64,000 nt of DNA from Sorex araneus (taxonomy: Eukaryota > Chordata > Mammalia > Eulipotyphla > Soricidae). Where the stretch lies: assembly GCF_027595985.1 (NCBI RefSeq), contig NC_073305.1, positions 115,910,114 to 115,974,113 of the forward strand, read 5' to 3'. This document shows positions 51,051-61,569 of this stretch, piece after piece (position 1 is the stretch's first letter; each line of letters starts with the position of its first letter). The notes below the pieces were generated by a model. That model made no database searches. It was given only the letters and a program-made list of their open reading frames with translations, and had not been told where the DNA came from. A program made the position numbers and the translations under genes.

Positions 51051-51112
51051 AAATGTTTTGTTCTCTTCAGCATCTGTTTTTGTGGTCCTTTAAATCTGTC
51101 CGTTTCCCCTGG

Positions 51113-51405
51113 TAGTTAACTAGACCTGCCATAACAAAGTAGCTTGGGTTGAGTTGCTTAAACAACAGAAGTCATTCCCCTCATCGTTCTGGAGGTTGAA
51201 AGTCACATACATTAATCAAGGCATTGGCAGGGTTGGTTTTTCCTGAGGTCTGTTTCCTCAACTTGCAGATGGCGGGAGGCCCTCACTCTGACACACATGT
51301 TCTTCCCATGTGTGCACAGCCATACGGTCTCCCTTTAAAGACACCAGTCCTGTTGGAGCATGACCCCATTTAACTGAAATTCCTCTTTAATGGCTGTCTC
51401 CAATT
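51113..51405 (-). mobile_element. MLT1 LTR (MaLR family), old solo LTR
   Basis: CTGCCATAACAAAGTAGC, GCTTAAACAACAGAAGTCA, TTCTGGAGGTTGAAAGTC, CAGGGTTGGTTTTTCCTGAG, CTTGCAGATGGC and GACACCAGTCCTGTTGGA follow the order of the reverse-complemented MLT1 LTR. No internal coding sequence is attached. It is a mammal-wide relic of an ERVL-like element. Confidence 0.75.
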
Positions 51406-51515
51406 ATTAACATATTATATATCATATATAATATCTATATGTACATGTGTAATACCATTTGTTTCATATTATGCACATATAATATTTATTTTATATCATA
51501 CTTAGGTACTATTAT
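51405..51515. repeat. AT-rich, partly palindromic tract
   Basis: ATTATATATCATATATAATAT-like sequence after the LTR. Confidence 0.7.
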
Positions 51516-51580
51516 ATCCATCTAAAATGCTAATTTTGATTTTGATTAGCATTTAATTTTGATTAGCATTTTAGATGGAT
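51516..51580. repeat. Perfect 19 bp inverted repeat with 27 bp spacer
   Basis: ATCCATCTAAAATGCTAAT at 51516-51534 is the exact reverse complement of 51562-51580. The spacer carries part of a direct repeat (TTTTGATTAGCATTT). A SINE-A begins at the very next base. Confidence 0.9.
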
Positions 51581-51755
51581 CTGGAGGATAATACAACAGG
51601 TAGGGTACTTAACTTGCATGTGGCTGACCAAGATTCTATCCCCAAACCCAGTACCACCCCATATGGTCCCCCAAGCACCATCAGGAGTGATCCCTAAGTG
51701 CAGACCCAGGAGTAAGCTCTGAGTGCCACCAGGTATGGTTGCCCCCCTAAATTAA
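51581..51755 (+). mobile_element. SINE-A, diverged
   Basis: CTGGAGGATAATACAACAGG head, an inserted CCCAAACCCAGTACC, and CACCAGGTATGGTTGCCCCCC end. Confidence 0.75.
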
Positions 51756-51775
51756 AAATAAAGTTAAAACAAAAT

Positions 51776-51870
51776 TGGAGCTAGACTAGGCTCAGTGCAA
51801 AGTGCATACCTCATTTGAGTGAGGCCCTAGGCTTGATCCCTAGCCCTGTTAAATAAATAAGTAAATAAGC
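51776..51870 (+). mobile_element. SINE-C
   Basis: GGAGCTAGACTAGGCTCAGTGC, GTGAGGCCCTAGGCTTGATCCC, then (AAAT)n. A close copy lies at 52818. Confidence 0.65.
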
Positions 51871-52019
51871 ATTAAATAAAACTTTCTATTTCATGTTTTA
51901 TGTTTTTTGCCATTTATCTATCAAAGTAGCTGGGCAGTTTGAACATCACTCACATCAGACTTGAACTATATTTATATAAACTTTTCATTAACGAGTCAGG
52001 ATCGTTCATGAAGGCCATT

Positions 52020-52075
52020 GTCGGCCACAGGCAAGGCAAATGCTCTGCCTACTGTAGTATCGCTCCGGCCCCATC
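52020..52075 (-). mobile_element. SINE head fragment
   Basis: GTCGGCCACAGGCAAGGCAA to GTAGTATCGCTCCGGCCCC. Only the tRNA-like head remains. Confidence 0.65.
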
Positions 52076-52194
52076 ACCTGGGCAGATGGGAGGTGGAAAG
52101 GGGATGCATAGATACCCTTAGGAGAGTTTCGATGCCTGGTGTAGCCCAAAAGCAAGGTGAAACAAAACAAAGCAAACTTGACAGTTTAAAACAG

Positions 52195-52430
52195 CAGTGA
52201 TGATTACCTCTCAGTGTGTCAATAAGGCTACAGAGAGTGGCCCTGTTAGAGAGAGCTTCAGAGCCTGGCCTCTCAGTGACTACTATATTAGCTTCACCCT
52301 CAAGTGGCTCACTCACAACTAGTATGTTAGTGATGGTTGTTGGTGGGAGGGCTTCGGTCCTTTCCACATGACAGCTCGAATGACCTATGGCATGAGAGCT
52401 CATTTCTGCAGCGGAAGAATTTAAAAACCC
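52195..52430 (-). mobile_element. Possible old LTR relic
   Basis: On the minus strand, GACAGCTC..CATGTGGAAAGGACCGAAGC, CCCACCAACAACC, GAGTGAGCCACTTGAGGG and CTGTTTTAAACTG follow the order I remember for MaLR-like LTRs. Family assignment is uncertain. Confidence 0.35.
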
Positions 52431-52449
52431 ATGATAAAAGATATAGTGT

Positions 52450-52625
52450 CTTTTTTGTTTGTTTTTGAGCCATACTTGCCAGTGCTTAGAAACTACTTCC
52501 TGCTCAGTGCTCCAGGGTTGCTCTCTGCAGTGCTCAAGAGACCATGTGGTTTCAGGGACAGAACCTGGGCCTCCTGCATGCAGAGCACATGCTATGCTCA
52601 TCATCTGAGCCATCTCCCCAGCCTA
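52450..52625 (-). mobile_element. SINE-A, diverged
   Basis: GAGCCATACTTGCCAGTGCTTAG to TCTGAGCCATCTCCCCAGCC. Confidence 0.6.
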
Positions 52626-52817
52626 GGTGTGTATGCTAGTCTGTCCTCATTTTCTGGGGCAGGAAATGTTATAAGAATGGAGATTCCCGGTCTCTTGGAG
52701 TCTGGCTGCCATAAACTGAACAGGCAAAACGTATTAGACTTTTGGGAACTAATCTGAAAGTCTTCACCTACAATTGCTTAACTACTTTGCCTATTTGTCA
52801 TCAAAATTAAACATTCC

Positions 52818-52915
52818 AGGAGCTAGGATATAGCCCAGTGCAAAGTGCCTACTTCATTTCAGTGAGACCCTGGGCTTGATCCCTAACTCTGTTAAATAAA
52901 TAAACAGATAAACAT
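52818..52915 (+). mobile_element. SINE-C
   Basis: GGAGCTAGGATATAGCCCAGTGC, GTGAGACCCTGGGCTTGATCCC, then (AAAT)n. About 85% like the copy 1 kb to the left, including AAACTTTCTATTTCATG after the tail. Confidence 0.65.
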
Positions 52916-52919
52916 TAAA

Positions 52920-53260
52920 TGAAACTTTCTATTTCATGCTTTATATGTTTTTCAGTTTCAAGGTAACTTTTGTTCAATCACTTTGTCTTACTAAAAGCAT
53001 TATGCCAATCCAAATAAATGCATTTATCTATTCAGATTTATGATCTTAGGTGTTGGGTACTGAATTCTAAAAACGTGTCTGTAGGAGCATTGGTTTATAT
53101 CATTTAGTGAAAAATTCTTTGACTATATGAAGTTATCACTGAAGTTTCTAAGTGAACCCTTATAGATGAATGCAGCTGTTTATTTTCTGCTTCTACTCTG
53201 ATAATATGTGAAACAAGGACTTCTAATAACTGACTCTCTTTTCTTTTCCTTTTTCTTTTT
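52920..53260. other. Unique AT-rich sequence
   Basis: The first 40 bp (AAACTTTCTATTTCATG...) repeat DNA found after the SINE-C at 51.86 kb. The rest is unique. Confidence 0.4.
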
Positions 53261-53264
53261 TTTG

Positions 53265-53432
53265 GTTTTGGAGGCACAACCAACTGTGTTCAGGGTTTTC
53301 TCCTGGCTCTGTGCTCAAGGGTCACTCCTAATGGTGCTCAGGGGACTATATGGGGTGCCAGGGATCAAAAGTGGGTTGGGTGTGTGCAAGGCAAGCATCC
53401 TACCCACTATGTGATCTCTCTGGTGAGAATAA
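53265..53432 (-). mobile_element. SINE-A, diverged
   Basis: GGAGGCACAACCAACTGTGTTC to CACTATGTGATCTCTCTGG. Confidence 0.65.
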
Positions 53433-53584
53433 CAGATGAAAATTATGGGGGAATTTAGTGAAGAGTTTGAGCTATAAATTTATGGAGGAGTCCATCCATG
53501 TATGTGAGATTCCCCTGAGAGACTGTGGGTCTTGCTGGTTCTTGGCTGAAACTATGAGCTGGGTTCAGCACCATGGGTAGCCAT

Positions 53585-53600
53585 TTCTGCTGCATGGGTG

Positions 53601-53631
<31 letters not shown>

Positions 53632-53657
53632 TGGGCAGCAATTTCTGCTGCATGAAT

Positions 53658-53696
<39 letters not shown>
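53585..53696. repeat. Duplicated (CA)n unit
   Basis: CAGCAATTTCTGCTGCATG(A/G) plus CA repeat occurs twice (53578-53632 and 53635-53696), giving two CA tracts of about 30 and 37 bp. Confidence 0.9.
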
Positions 53697-53697
<1 letters not shown>

Positions 53698-53734
53698 GTG
53701 GACCCACCCAGTCACTTGTCACTTGCAAGCACTG

Positions 53735-53862
53735 GTAACAGGGAGTGAGGAGGTGGTTTAGAGGTCTTGGTGCATGTGGGACCCTGGGCTTTGATTCCCA
53801 GTGTTTTGTGGTTCCCCTCATTCCAGCACCACTGGGTGGGTGTGGCCCCCCAAATCCAATAA
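53735..53862 (+). mobile_element. SINE-A, decayed
   Basis: GGGAGTGAGGAGGTGGTTTAG head and GGGTGGGTGTGGCCCCCC end. Confidence 0.45.
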
Positions 53863-53919
53863 AGCAAAAACAAGAAATCCAAAATGAAAACAACCTCCAT
53901 TTTGTTTATTTGTTTGTTT

Positions 53920-54078
53920 TGGGGTCATACCTGGAAATACTCAGGGGTTACTCCTGGCTCTGCACTCAGGAATTATTCCTGGTGGTACACAGGGGACCAT
54001 ATGGGATGCCGGGGATTGAACCCGAGTAGGCCATGTGCAAGGCAAATGCCCTATGCACTGTACTATTGCTCAGGCCCA
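53920..54078 (-). mobile_element. SINE-A
   Basis: GGGGTCATACCTGGAAATACTC to GTACTATTGCTCAGGCCC. AACCTCCATTTT/AAACTCCATTTT flanks look like a target duplication. Confidence 0.88.
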
Positions 54079-54289
54079 AACTCCATTTTTTTTTTTTTTT
54101 TATGAAGCAAAGTGGCCAAGAAAGCTTGGGCATGCTGGGAGGGTGAACTGTGCTGTGCATATTTGTGCCTCTCATCTATTCACATCTCCAATCTTGATTT
54201 TTTTTTTTTATAAGTTCTTCCAAATATCCTTAACTCTGGCAAAGACTCAGGGCAGTCTCAGACTAATTCACTATTGCTCCGGCCCCTGA

Positions 54290-54835
54290 AGTAAACTCGT
54301 GAGAGAGTCGATGCTTCCCTGACAGTGCTGGGAATCTGGGGATGGAGGGATGGTCAGAGTCAAGGCCTACCTTCAGCTCAGTGTGCAATAGAAAAACGAC
54401 ATGTTGGGTGATAACATGATTCCTCTGCAGATGCTCGTGATACTGCCTTCCTTTGGAGGTCCTGATTGCTCTGGCCTTTGATTCTTCCAGAACCCATACA
54501 GGCTTCCCAGCAACATGTAGGATACTTACCACGCCCCACTTGAGATCAGCTGCGGGCCTTGCTACTTTGCTGTTTTCCCCAAGGTGCCGCAGGCACGTCT
54601 GCCCCATAGGAACTGCTATCACTTGCACATCTTTACCAGCTGTTACTGGTGATAGCTGCTCTGTGGCACAGGAAATAAAGGCAGAGAGAGAACTTAGTGC
54701 AGGAAAGGTGTAGATTGGAAGAAAGCATGGAATTATGGGTAGTGCTCATTGCTGGGCACTGCGGGAGATGCCCCCAACCCTACCCTAGCTTGCCTTCATT
54801 CCCATCACTGATCACATGAGTGCAGGCATGGATTT
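54290..54835. other. Unique intronic segment, ~545 bp
   Basis: A stub of SINE head (CTATTGCTCCGGCCCC) sits just left. The minus-strand open frame 54263-54628 has no recognised relative. No confident exon. Confidence 0.4.
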
Positions 54836-54854
54836 CATTTGGGGGAGTAGCACG

Positions 54855-54985
54855 AATTGGAGCCACACCCAGGAGTGCTGAGGTGGACAACACCTGACTT
54901 GGGATTTGGGGTCACTCCTGGTGTGTCCTGGGCACCTTATGATGCCGGTGATCGGCCCCAGGGCTCCTACACCAAAGCTACACTC
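54855..54985 (-). mobile_element. SINE-A, decayed
   Basis: GGAGCCACACCCAGGAGTGCTG and GCCGGTGATCGGCCCCAGGG. Confidence 0.5.
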
Positions 54986-55009
54986 CAACTTTTAAAACAA
55001 ATTCTTTTT

Positions 55010-55120
55010 TGGTTTGTGGGCGCCAGACCCAGCAGTGCTCAGGGCTACTCCTGAGTCCATACTCAGGGACCACGCCTGGTGTTACTTGAGGGACCACCTA
55101 TTTTTGTCTCTGGCTCATTA
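55010..55120 (-). mobile_element. SINE-A, head-truncated
   Basis: GGCGCCAGACCCAGCAGTGCTC remains. The head side is lost. Confidence 0.55.
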
Positions 55121-55149
55121 AAAAAAAAAAAAAAACCTATTATTTTTGC

Positions 55150-55302
55150 TTTTTTTTTTTTTTTTTTTTGTCACTCCTGGCCGTGCTCAGGAGTTCCTTC
55201 TGGCTTTGCACTCAGGAATTTCTCTTGGAGGTGCTTGGGGACCATATAGGATGCCGGGTCAGCTGCGTGCAAGGCAAACTCCCTGCCTGCTGTACTATTG
55301 AC
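55150..55302 (-). mobile_element. SINE-A
   Basis: TTTGTCACTCCTGGCCGTGCTC to CTGCTGTACTATTGACCCC. The tail consensus next to the T20 run is missing. Confidence 0.75.
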
Positions 55303-55320
55303 CCCTATCTCCCGGCTCTT

Positions 55321-55494
55321 TTTTTTTTTTTTTGCTTTTTGGGTCACACCCAGTGATGCACAGGGGTTACTCCTGGCTTTGCACTCAGGAATTGCTCCTG
55401 GCAGTGCTTGGGGGACCATATGGGATGCCGGGGATCGAACCTGGGTCGGCCACGTGCAAGGCAAACGCCCTACCTGCTGTGCTATTGCTCTGGC
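55321..55494 (-). mobile_element. SINE-A, young, with long target duplication
   Basis: Near-consensus. CCCTATCTCCCGGCTCTT (55303-55320) recurs with one mismatch at 55495-55512. The target is the head end of the previous SINE, so this is a SINE-next-to-SINE insertion. Confidence 0.93.
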
Positions 55495-55599
55495 CCCTAT
55501 CTCCTGGCTCTTAATGTAAAAATGTTCGAGACAGTGAGCCTCATCATGAATTCATGACTGTGGAACAACACGGGCAAGGAATTTCTCCCTAATTTATGT

Positions 55600-55730
55600 T
55601 TTTGGTTTTGGGCCATACCCCATAGTGCTTGATTGAGGTGTCCCCTGGGGACCACGGGGTGCTGGTATCAGGCCTAGATCTCCTGCATGCACAGTCTGAT
55701 CGCCGTCCTTTGAGCCGTCTCTCTGCCTCC
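55600..55730 (-). mobile_element. SINE-A, decayed
   Basis: GGGCCATACCCCATAGTGCTTG and GCCGTCTCTCTGCCTCC. Confidence 0.5.
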
Positions 55731-55734
55731 AGCT

Positions 55735-56020
55735 TATGTTTGCAGCCCCCACAGTACCTAGTGACCTTAGTTCCACCTCTTCACAACATTTGCAGGACAC
55801 AACAGTTTCTTTCAGCAAGTGTCCCCGCTCTAAATGCCAGGCTGGGCTTCCTTCCCCGCCTGCAGACGCATGTTTCCTGTTCTCCACTGCCTTCCATCCT
55901 TACCAGCTGTTAAAATCTCCCTCTCACTTCTGCTGGGCCTATGCTCTAGTCTGTGGGCTAGTGCCTAATGGTGTTTATCTTTATTTTCTCTCTTCCTTCT
56001 TCCCTCTCTCTCTTGTTTAT
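55735..56020. other. Unique pyrimidine-rich sequence
   Basis: No repeat or exon recognised. Confidence 0.4.
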
Positions 56021-56024
56021 TCTT

Positions 56025-56205
56025 TTTTTTTTTTTTTGCTTTTTGGGTCACACCTGGCGATGCACAGGGGGTTACTCCTGGCTCTGCACTCAGGAATTAC
56101 TCTTGGCGGTGCTCAGGGGAACATATGGGATGCTGGGAATTGAACCCAGGTCGGCCGCACTAGTGCAGGACAAACGCCCTACCTGCTATGCTATTGCTCC
56201 AGCCC
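56025..56205 (-). mobile_element. SINE-A
   Basis: GGGTCACACCTGGCGATGCAC to GCTATTGCTCCAGCCCC, with 6 extra bases (CACTAG) in the head. TTGTTTATTCTTTT and TCGTTTATTCTTTT flank it. Confidence 0.9.
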
Positions 56206-56219
56206 CTTCTCGTTTATTC

Positions 56220-56710
56220 TTTTACTGGTGGTTTACAATACTATATCCCAGGAGCACAGCTTCACACTTTACTAAATGGATACACATACCTGCCCCACCC
56301 CTAATCTTATTCACCACATCTAATACTATTCACCATACCTCTAATACTATTCACCACCTCTAATACTATTCACCACTATCAAGCTATCAATGCAACCCCT
56401 GCAACCATTTCCCCTGCCCCTGCACCCATTCCCCCTAACCCTGCCCCTTCTCCCATTCCCCCCTGCCCTTCCTTTATTCCCTCTGCTCCTCTGCCCATCC
56501 CCTGTCCCTTTTACCCTTCTAGTAACCACGATTTGTTTTTTCTGACTTACTTTGGTTCACACAATCACCTCAAGTCCCATGTCATCTCAAAAGACATGAC
56601 TTCATCTTTTCTTTTTTTAGTATGTATATAGCGGAGTTGTATTCTACGGAGCACCTCTACTGCTTCTTCTTTATCCACTCCTCTCTGGACACATGTTGTT
56701 CCCAGGTCTT
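56220..56710 (-). mobile_element. Old LINE-1 3' fragment
   Basis: On the minus strand, GTGGATAAAGAAG, AGAATACAAC, GATGAAGTCATGTC and AAAGTAAGTCAGAAAAAACA reproduce the L1 ORF2 end and 3' UTR order (drive/TMEYYAAI region). Strongly diverged and therefore older than the L1 at 37 kb. It contains the tandem repeat at 56305-56375. Confidence 0.6.
56305..56375. repeat. Short tandem repeat, ~20 bp unit
   Basis: CTCTAATACTATTCACCA(C/T)-type units occur about 3.5 times. Confidence 0.85.
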
Positions 56711-56949
56711 GATTGATGAGAATAGTTACTGCCATGAACTTAGCGGTGTTTGTATCGCTTTTGAATTTGTGTTTCCATATTCTGTGGAATTGCTGAATCG
56801 TGCGGCAGGTTTTGTTGTTGTGCCCATGGCTTGCATTGTTGGGGATCAGATCTAGTGCGTCATACATTTCAGGCCTGTGCTTTACTCCTGAAAAAAATAT
56901 TTCACACATATTTCACTTCCCTTTTGTTCTTGTGATAACTAGGGATTGC

Positions 56950-57125
56950 ATATTTGGTCGCAGTGCCCTGATACTTGGTAGTAGTATTTTTCATTTGGAG
57001 TAGCACAGCCAGGAGTGTGGGGTTATTCCCGAATCTGTGCTCGAAGGACCATGTGGTGCCGGAATTGAACCAGGGCCGGCTGCATGCAAGATAAGTACCG
57101 CAAGCCCTGTACCCTCTCTTGGGTC
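56950..57125 (-). mobile_element. SINE-A, decayed
   Basis: GCACAGCCAGGAGTGTGGGG and GGAATTGAACCAGGGCCGGC. Confidence 0.45.
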
Positions 57126-57499
57126 TTGGTTGTGGTACTTGGAGCTCACACACGTGGTTGTGGTGCTCCCTGGGGATTGCACACTTTTTATTGTGGTGTG
57201 CCAGAGACGGCATCTCTATTAAGGAGCTATTGTGGGGTCCCAGATAGGAGTGCCCCAGGATCAATAGCATGTAGAAGGCTGTGGGGATAGAAAACTCTTG
57301 GCCTCATGACTGCAAGGCAAGTGATTTACTGAGCTGTCCCTGTGTTACTGGGGCCAGGAAGTCTGTGCTCCCTTAAAGTATAAGTCAGAGAGAAGCATCA
57401 TAGTGCAGGAAGAAAATTTTGTAGAAAGGGTCTTTCACTTGGGCAGATGGGAGGTGGAAAAGGGACAGATCCATGCAGATATCCTTAGGAGAGTTTTGC

Positions 57500-57690
57500 T
57501 GTTTTCCATGATCATATTTTTTTTGCTTGTTTTTTTTTTTTTGTGCTATGCCCAACTTTGCTTGGGAGGGGTAGGGAAGGGAGCTACTCCTAATTCTCTG
57601 CTGAAGGTGGTGAGACAAGGAGGAAGCCAAGGCCTCCTGCATGCGAAGCATATGCTGCAGCCCATTGAACTATCTCTCTAGCCTCTGATC
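57500..57690 (-). mobile_element. SINE-A, decayed
   Basis: TGTGCTATGCCCAACTTTGC and GAACTATCTCTCTAGCC. Confidence 0.45.
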
Positions 57691-57759
57691 ATCTGTAATT
57701 CTATCCAGAGTAGGGGGAAATTATTCATAAGTTTTCTGAGGAATGAGAGATTTTTCAAG

Positions 57760-57933
57760 AACTGAAATTGCGGGGTTGAGGGATGGTGGTGGGGAGACAG
57801 GGGACATTGGTGGTGCAAAATATGCACTGGTGGAGGGATGGGTGCTGGATCATTGTATAACTGAAACCCAATTATGAACAGCTTTGTAATGGTCTATCTC
57901 ACAAATTTCCAATTTAAAAAATTAAAAAAAATT
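57760..57933 (+). mobile_element. LINE-1 3' end, type 1
   Basis: GCACTGGTGGAGGGATGGGTG, GATCATTGTATAACTGAAACC and an A-rich end. Followed by the shared segment at 57934-58003. Confidence 0.7.
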
Positions 57934-58003
57934 AATGTGCAGTTCATGCCCAGTTCAATCAGCTTAATCAACGGCTGAAAAAATATCAGTACTCTTACGT
58001 TAA
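57934..58003 (+). repeat. Segment shared downstream of L1 tails
   Basis: GTGCAGTTCATGCCCAGTTC ... TATCAGTACTCTTACGTTA, matching 1346-1410 and the complement of 9955-10028. Confidence 0.7.
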
Positions 58004-58159
58004 AAAAGAAAAAGAGGAAGAAATGGAATTGCACTTTTTTTTTAAAGCTTTATATAAGGCTTCATCCTGGGATTGCTGTAGCAATTGTAAACTGCCATAG
58101 CACAGATAAGCATGTCATTAACCATGGTAAAGTCACAGTTACGGCATAGTGAAGAAAAA

Positions 58160-58270
58160 GTGGGGGCTGGAGAGATAGTACAGTGGGTAAGGTGCTTGTC
58201 TTGCACACAGCTGACTGTAGTTTAATCCCCAATACTGCTTAGGTTCCTCTGAACACAGGCCCAGGAGTGC
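58160..58270 (+). mobile_element. SINE-A, 3'-shortened
   Basis: GGGGGCTGGAGAGATAGTACAG head, then GTTTAATCCCCAATACTGC. The body ends early. Confidence 0.65.
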
Positions 58271-58329
58271 TGCAAAAGAAATTAATTCAAAAGAAAGAAA
58301 CAAAAAACAAACTAAAACGAAGAAAAGTG

Positions 58330-59090
58330 GGTCTTGTAGGGTAAAAGGAGTTACCTCTGGATGCCATTTTGGAGTCCAGTGATGTTGACAGACATGAAAA
58401 CCACACACTGAGCCCTACCGAGGCATGTCAGCGGAGGGGACCGACTGTGTGTGAGGTCACACCCTCCCAGTTCCCTGCTGATGTCCCCTTATTCTCAAGC
58501 AGGATTTGTCCTTCCTTTGTCTTAAGAGGGCATCAGAAACACATCTTCTGTTAACTGCTTCCTGCTTTCATCTGGACCTGGGACCCTCCTACCCATGGAG
58601 CAATAAAAATCTCTGGTGGAGGGGGCCAAGGGCAGGATCTCCAGATGAGATGAGGGGGTGGGTTCAAGCTCGTACATCACCATCATTCTCATGAGGAATT
58701 GTTCTAATCTGGAGGAGACAATTATTTTCCAAATGATTAAAAAGACAAGGGCCAAAAATTAATAGCAGCAGAATTGCAAATAACGGTCCCTGGTGGGGCA
58801 AGTAACGTTTGGGAGAGTACGCTTGACTGCGAACTAAACTTGGCTGGTGTTTCTTTCTTTGACCCCCCTGTGGTAGCTGTACAAAGAAGAGGTCTGTTTT
58901 TAAATTCTTTTTATATTGATTTCAATTTGTCCCTAATTATGCTGACATAGGGCCAGTCGTTTTTACTGAGGACAGCACAAACTCCTTCTTGTTAAGCCAG
59001 GAGGTAGTCCAGAGCCATCTATTACCGACCATTGCCAGTGAATCTAAGAGTGACTGAGCTTTCTGGAGAGCCGTGCCCATCTTGGCACCT
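58330..59090. other. Unique intronic segment, ~760 bp
   Basis: No SINE, LINE or microsatellite recognised. No exon with credible similarity. Possible conserved non-coding sequence at 58.8-59.05 kb. Confidence 0.4.
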
Positions 59091-59164
59091 TTTCTTATAT
59101 CTTTTTGGCCTTTTGTGTATCTTCTTTTGAGATGTGTATGTTCAGCTTTTTTTTGTTCATTTTA

Positions 59165-59358
59165 TTTTTTTTATTTTTTATTTTATTTTTTTTTTCTTTT
59201 TGGGTCACACCTGGCGATGCACAGGGGTTACTCCTGGCTCTGCACTCAGGAATTACCCCTGGCTGTGCTCAGGGGACCATATGGGATGCTGGGATTTGAA
59301 CCCGGGTCGATCGCGTGCAAGGCAAACGCCCTACCCGCTGTGCTATCTCTCCAGCCCC
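59165..59358 (-). mobile_element. SINE-A, young, perfect target duplication
   Basis: Near-consensus. TTTTTTGTTCATTTTA at 59149-59164 and 59359-59374. Confidence 0.94.
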
Positions 59359-59474
59359 TTTTTTGTTCATTTTAAAATTGAGTTATTTGTTTCCTTAGTA
59401 TTAAGTTGTTTGAGTAGCACATAAATTAGATAATTTGACATTTTCTACCATTCTCTGAATTGTCTTTCTCTCTT

Positions 59475-59648
59475 TTTTTTTTTTGCTTTTTGGGTCACAC
59501 CTGGCAATGCACAGGTGTTACTCCTGGCTCATGTACTCAGGAATTACTCCTGACAGTGCTTATGGGATCATATGGGATGTTGGAAATCAAACCCAGATCG
59601 ACTGCGTGTAAGGCAAACACCCTACCCGCTGTGCTATGGCTCTAGCCC
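59475..59648 (-). mobile_element. SINE-A inside L1 ORF2
   Basis: Flanks CTCTGAATTGTCT and CTCTAAATTGTCT form the target duplication. Confidence 0.9.
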
Positions 59649-59879
59649 CCTCTAAATTGTCTCTTTGCATTGTTATTTCTTTTGCTATGCGGGCAGTTTT
59701 TAGTTTCTTACCATCCCATTATCTGTTTTGGCTTTTGTCTTTAGTTCTTTTGAGGATGTATCAAAAATAAATAAATTTTTTTTTGTTCTGAACAAGTGTC
59801 AGAACTCTTAGTTTTCCTTTTAATAGTTTTATAGAGTCAGTTCTAACATTTAAGTATTTTATGTTTATTTTTATTTGGA

Positions 59880-60192
59880 GGGTAGAGATTTGGGGCACAC
59901 ATAGCAGTGCTCAGGAGGCATCCTATGTGCCAGGGATTAACCAAGTTCAGCAGCATGCAAGGTAAACACCTTAACCCCTGTATTATCTTTCTTTTCTTTT
60001 CTTTTTCTTTTTGGGTCATCACAACTGGTGATGCTCAGAGGTTACTCCTGGCTCTACACTCAAGAATCACTCCTGGCAGTGCTGAGAGGACCAAATGGGA
60101 TGCTGGGAATCCAACCCGAGTTGGCCTCTTGCAAGGCAAACGCCCTACCTGCTGTGCTATTGATCCAGACCCCCCTGTACTATCTTTCCAGC
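59880..60192 (-). mobile_element. Two SINE-A copies, one inside the other
   Basis: An old copy (GGGCACACATAGCAGTGCTC ... CTGTATTATCTTTC / CTGTACTATCTTTCCAGCCCC) is split near its head by a younger one (60000-60175). The duplicated target CCTGTA(T/C)TATCTTTC lies on both sides. Confidence 0.8.
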
Positions 60193-60449
60193 CCCAACAT
60201 CTTTAATCCATTCCTCAATGTTGTTTGATATGGTGTCAGGTAAGGGTCCAATTTTCTTCATGGGGACAGTTTTCCCAGTACCATTTATTGAAGAAAATAT
60301 CCCCCCTCTCATATATTTTTGCCACCCCTGCCAAAGGCATTGTCTATGATGTGTGATCTATTTCTGGGCTCTGGTTGATTGGTCTGTATTGCTGTTTTCA
60401 TGCCGGTAAGATGCTGCTCTGGTTACTGTACTGTTGAGGTAGCTTTTTA

Positions 60450-61560
60450 ATAGGGGGCCACGTATAGTGTTCTGGGGGCCTGGGACTGCTCTTGGTGGTG
60501 CTTGCTTTGACAGTGAAGGCCTGAGGGTTCAGTGCTCAGACCCTGCAGTGCTTAGGGGCCACTCGGGTGACAATTGACAGTGCTCTGTGGATGTTAGTAA
60601 ATAAAGTCTTGTGATACTTTCAGCTCTTAGTTGCTTTGCCTATTTGAGGTGTTTTGGGGGTTTCATATGAAAGGTTTAAGGAACATTTTTTTTTCTTGAT
60701 AAATATTATTGAAGAAGCTTGTGCTAAGTAATGTCCTTAATTTGTGAGGTTCACTTTTGCACAACTAAGAGACGGTCACGTGTATCTGTAATGTACCATA
60801 TATGACTGTGTGCTGCAAATCTGTGACTCATCAGTTTGGTACAAGGCTACCGCCTCTCAGTGGCTTGCCTTTAATAAGTCTGAGATAACAGAATAAACAA
60901 CTCCTCTATGAACTGTAACCGAGGAGAACTAGCACCGGTCTCTGAAGTTAAAAGCTGTCATTGTTCTTTAATGAGATAATTTCATCACGGATGGTGATAT
61001 TTTATCTAGTACTCTAAATCCTATTTCCACCAGCAGGAACTTCACTTCTTTTTAACCTGATCAAGTGTCCGAATTTTCCAACAACAGATGGCTGAAGCTT
61101 GCTGTAGACTGATCAGTAACATTTATTTTTTCCCTCCAAGGTACAGCAAATGTTTTCTTAGTTCCTTGCAATTTGATCATCTGTGCACTCCTACAGAAAT
61201 CTCGGTGCTCCTGGATGGCTCGGCGTGCTATCTACAAGCACTTACATCTGTCAGGCTTTTGTGTGGAGGCCAGAGCAAGAATGTCACATGATACACAGGA
61301 AAAGATCTGGTTGCCTATTCATATGTGGCACACCATAGTCCTGTCAAGAGTCTTTTGTACTTTAATAACCTTTCCAAGCACTGAACACTGCTTCCATCTA
61401 GAACTACTTGACAACTTCCTTAGGGGAATATTGCTTTTTTCTACTTGTATATGAAGTAGAAATATTTTTATTATATACTGGAGAGCTCAATTTTAGTGTT
61501 TCTGCACAGACCTTTGAGGGGTTATTTGTATGGAACCTACCTTGGTTCTCAGAGCTGAAA
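60450..61560. other. Unique intronic segment, ~1.1 kb
   Basis: The largest repeat-poor block in the right half, with no confident SINE between 60.6 and 61.57 kb. No exon recognised on either strand. Candidate conserved non-coding region. Confidence 0.45.
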
Positions 61561-61569
61561 AGAAATTCT

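Larger units (their letters stand above)
59375..60445 (-). mobile_element. LINE-1 ORF2 fragment, antisense, split by SINEs
   Basis: On the plus strand the series TGAATTGTCT, GCGGGCAGTTTTTAGTTTCT, TTTTAATAGTTTTATAGAGTC, GATATGGTGTCAGGTAAGGG, GTTTTCCCAGTACCATTTAT and GCCGGTAAGATGCTGCTCTGG follows the complement of mammalian L1 ORF2 (reverse-transcriptase upstream region). SINE-A copies sit at 59475-59648 and 60000-60190. Many stops, so it is dead. Confidence 0.8.

Noticed and set aside
51113-51405. Endogenous retrovirus coding region
   Set aside because: Only LTR sequence is present; no gag, pol or env reading frame flanks it.
56565-56909. 114-codon minus-strand frame as a gene
   Set aside because: It overlaps an old L1 3' fragment and a SINE-like relic. 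Its codons follow the L1 3' UTR order and not a known protein.
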